Of a DNA stretch of 64,000 nucleotides, positions 60,901-64,000 are shown one piece after another (the first letter of the stretch is position 1; each line of letters opens with the position of its first letter). Origin of the DNA: Brachypodius melanocephalos. Lineage: Eukaryota; Chordata; Aves; Passeriformes; Pycnonotidae. The notes under the pieces were generated by a model that saw only the letters and a list, made by a program, of their open reading frames with translations, was not told the origin of the DNA and did no database searches. The stretch is taken from NCBI GenBank assembly GCA_013398615.1, contig VZSR01000028.1, positions 3,773,402-3,837,401 on the forward strand, in the 5' to 3' direction. The translations under genes and the position numbers were made by a program.

Positions 60901-63900
60901 TCATGGCCTTGAGGGCTCTCACTGCCTTGCCAAGACACTCAGCCCTAAGGTGGCACATCCCAGGCAGCAGCCCCCTGCCAGCAAGCACCAACCTAAGGAC
61001 AGCTGCTGGGACAAGAGCTAAGGAGGAACTATCTCTGCAAATAGCATTCACAAAGCAGTCTCTTTTTCACTGCTGCCAGTTGTAAGGGAGAGAGAACACC
61101 GGCATTACTCCAGGTGGCTGGGAAAATTCACAAGGCAACTCCTAAACAATCTGGTCCCATCTGAAAGCAGAAAGGTCTCTCAGTAGTTCAAGGGAAAGCA
61201 GGCAGGAACCTGGATTATGGCACTTTATTATGGCCATGGCTTGCCCTAAGCACCCAGCAGGTTCCAGGGGATCAGCCTGGTCCTCTTTGAGACACAGATC
61301 TCTCTAGGTGTTCAGATACCATAGCAAAGGGACGCAGAGGAAGTGAATAAAAATTAATAAATACATTACAATACAGAGAATGAATAAATAAACAATGAGC
61401 AAAGTAAGCAGAAATTAGAATGGCCCCAGCTTGTAACACAGACCAAACGTTCACCTCACTGGTGGCTAGAATGCCATCACACACCACGGGCTCTACACAC
61501 CCCGTGGATATGTGACTGCAGGGGGGTAGTTCTGACCCAGGGATGGAGCCTGATTCTAGCTATGTAAATGTGGTGTGTTAAAAACAAGATTCACATTACC
61601 TGAAAACCAGTTCCATCTAATTTTAATTACTTTTATTTAAATTCCCAAACTAGACCAATATGGCAATTGTTCAATATTAGGCCATCCCACGCAAACCCCA
61701 AAACTTCTATACCGATTTCAATTTGCATCTGCCCCCAAAGGTCTGTATTGGAGAGGATGACCTAAAGGGATTTACAGAGCTGTTTGCATGAGCCTGGTTA
61801 GTTTTCTAGGAGGCTGGTGACAGTTCATTGCACAGCCAAGCAGTCAATCCCAAAGCACGTGGCATGACATAAATGGTTGGGAAGAAGGAACATTGTCTGT
61901 TTCTGCTGGGATGGCACTCCCTTGAAAAACACCCATACCATTCCTTGCCTTCTTTGCCAGCTGTTGGAAAGGTGCAGTTAAAATCTAAATGGCTGTGCTG
62001 GATCCCAAGAGACAGCCCCCACTCCACCACATTGGGCAAAGCTCCCCAGTTATTACAAAACTGCCAGCCCACCACTTCAATATTCCCAAATTATGTGACA
62101 CAGGCAAACACAACCCTGAGAGCAGCCTGGGAGGTGGAAATGAACAAACAAGGAGAAGCTCAATGAGAACAGGCAAGCAATTACTAAAGAAGCAAATACT
62201 TAGACAACCTTCTGATTGTGGTTGCTGGCCTCACCAGCACGAGGGTATCACTGCTTTGTGCAGCCATGGCAACTTAGGAAAGAGGGTCTGTATTTGTAAT
62301 TCTCTTACAGGATTTGCCTAACAAGACACACATGGCCAGCTTGCTCTCAAACTCAGCTGAGTGCCTCCCCAAACCCTCGATCAAAGCCTTACAAGGAATT
62401 AACACCAAGAATTGGTTTGAACACCTAAGTGGCAAAAGCACTCACCCTATAGCCTTCCCTACTGAGCTTTAAAAAGAGCTCTTCACCGAAATCCAGGAGT
62501 TCTTGCAAATCAACTGCACTGTATGGCTACTAATTTATTCCTTCAAGCAGGCATTTTATGTATAAAAAGAGTGGGCTTTTATTTTTATTTTTTAGATAAA
62601 TGCCTATGCTTCTGTCTCAGATGGGCATTTAAATTAAATTACGTTATATCAGGCTGTCAAAAGCAATGAATGTGAACACTGACTGTAGCTGCGCTGCAGC
62701 AGGAATTTGCTTCCAGAAATAATGCCATTAATTTGATGTTAGCCATGTGCTGAGCAGTTCAGCTGCCTGTGTGTCTCTCAGGCACTGCATCAGGCAGAGT
62801 TTGCAAGCACAGCCACAAATGTATGGACTCTTGCTGTCAACCCCTCCATACTAGGAACCTGCCTTTTTTTCTGGTAAGTTTAAAATCACAGGGTTGGCTG
62901 GGAGCCCAGGAGTGCACAACTAATACTAAGAAAACACCCCCCCATCTCTGAAATGAAATTGGGGCACTGTTTATTTTTGATACAGAGCCATGAAATGAAA
63001 ACTGAAGCTGTATGTCCAGGCACTTATTTTTGAGCCCTCCTTTCATCACAAAACCCAGTTTCTCACAGGTCCCAAGACCAGCACTAACTGGTAACTCCAG
63101 TAAGGTCCAGAGTCCCAGAAAAACAAAACAAAACGAAGAAAGATGAGGCAGAAAGTACATAATTTTTATATTTTTTTTGCATTTGATTTTTCTGAGTAAA
63201 AGGACTAGCTGCAGGAAACGAGATGTTTTGCAGCTAATGAAAGACCTGTGAAAGACAACTCCCAAGTGAAACATTTGGCTGGCACCCCTTGCTCCCTGGT
63301 ACCCTCTGTGCTGATTCTCAGATGCACAGGCTCTAGGCACACAGTTAACATCAAAATCATGTCCTGCATTGCAGTGCTGCCAGCAAAATGTCCCTTAAGT
63401 TCATCAGAACCTGGAAAGGTTTTAGTGGCCAACTCTGAGCTGACTGTTTTAACTGAAAACACACATCTGTGCTGGTTTGGGGTTTTTTAGAGGGAGGGAG
63501 CGTTGCAGCAATGTCACACAGTCACTGCTCTCCTTTGAATTGTTGGAGATAGCAGCTAAAAACATACCTACAGCTGTGCTGAATTCCAACTGAAATAACC
63601 TCATCAAGGTGAAATCAGCTTGTGCCAGTCAGAGCAGAGTGTTTGTGGACAGAGCACCCTCAGCACCCACATGCAGCTCCTAAGGCTCTGCTCCTTTCTG
63701 CCTGCCACAAGCACCAGTGCCTTCGCAACTCTGTGGTTTGCAAATCCTGCTGCTGCAGTGGCTGCTGGCCAACACCACCATGGGAATGGGCCATGGGAAT
63801 CTGCAGAAGCCATCCAAGCTCCCTATTCCTACTCCCCCAGATGGGACAAGATGCTCCTCTGCTCCCTTCATGCTAGGAGCTGTGGGCAGCCAGTTTCTAA

Positions 63901-64000
63901 CCTGTTCACAAGCAGCACTGACCACAAACAACTTTATGCTGAGACCAAAGCCTCCAAAACACATGAAGGGTTAAGTGCCAAAAGATAAAAACAGAACAAA
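54952..64000. other. unassigned sequence upstream of the putative exon
   Basis: No second exon could be supported, so if the exon at 54.8-54.95 kb is real this is probably intron. The 55000-55560 and 56150-56800 parts are GC-richer with overlapping chance frames up to 133 codons. The segment 57640-57760 and especially 59375-59640 are AT-rich and look like conserved regulatory DNA. Short ATCC units occur at 57971-57990. No RNA gene or recognisable transposon was found. Confidence 0.45.

Noticed and set aside
62837..63340. Minus-strand open frame of 167 codons
   Set aside because: Hydrophobic stretches come from T-rich DNA. There is no family signature, and a second minus-strand frame overlaps its upstream end.
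1..64000. Endogenous retrovirus or other viral insertion
   Set aside because: I found no reverse-transcriptase, protease or capsid-like frame, no paired long terminal repeats and no primer-binding-site pattern.
1..64000. CRISPR array, bacterial operon or defence system
   Set aside because: No regularly spaced repeats, no dense ORF packing and no ribosome-binding-site pattern; the window is vertebrate DNA.

Overview
This looks like a vertebrate nuclear genome, most likely a bird and probably a songbird. It is AT-rich and CpG-poor, with long stretches that have no gene and no bacterial-style ORF packing. It contains short 3' fragments of CR1 LINEs. One element at about 12059-12194 reads as a tRNA-Ile-like head joined to a CR1-like tail, the structure described for TguSINE1-type SINEs of zebra finch relatives. 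The species call is inference from these repeats; there is no recognised protein to confirm it.

Nearly all open frames in the window behave like chance ORFs: no recognisable domains, no splice context and no CpG or codon signal. One clear exception is on the minus strand at 54951-54769. There a 60-codon frame ending in TGA is preceded by a good splice acceptor and branch-point motif. It carries eight CpGs in an otherwise CpG-poor neighbourhood and reads as a charged, coding-like peptide. I interpret it as the terminal (or near-terminal) coding exon of a minus-strand gene whose other exons I could not identify. I do not recognise the gene.

Layout: 1-3.7 kb is unassigned sequence with a CR1 tail and a small CpG-rich patch. 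A degenerate telomere-like (CCCTAA)n block lies at 3745-3968. From about 5.9 to 9 kb the sequence is AT-rich and rich in TAAT-type motifs, like conserved regulatory DNA. Two older repeat relics, an alternating CA/TA tract, a perfect 13-bp hairpin and the tRNA-derived SINE lie between 9 and 12.2 kb. From 16.7 to 20.5 kb there is again AT-rich, possibly regulatory DNA. A true CpG island (about 21280-21900) contains a G-rich pentamer repeat, a GC box and a YY1-like site, and a small ORF and a CR1 fragment follow it. From 22.2 to 54.7 kb the window is mostly unassigned intergenic or intronic DNA with microsatellites, a 12-bp perfect hairpin and a peculiar direct repeat at 46.3-46.6 kb. The putative exon follows at 54.8-54.95 kb. 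The last 9 kb is unassigned apart from a TAAT-rich segment near 59.4 kb.

A CpG island, long AT-rich gene-free tracts and a single isolated exon fit a large intron or gene desert, perhaps around a developmental gene. I cannot show conservation without alignments. I found no CRISPR array, rRNA gene, intact tRNA gene, intact transposon or recognisable viral gene.
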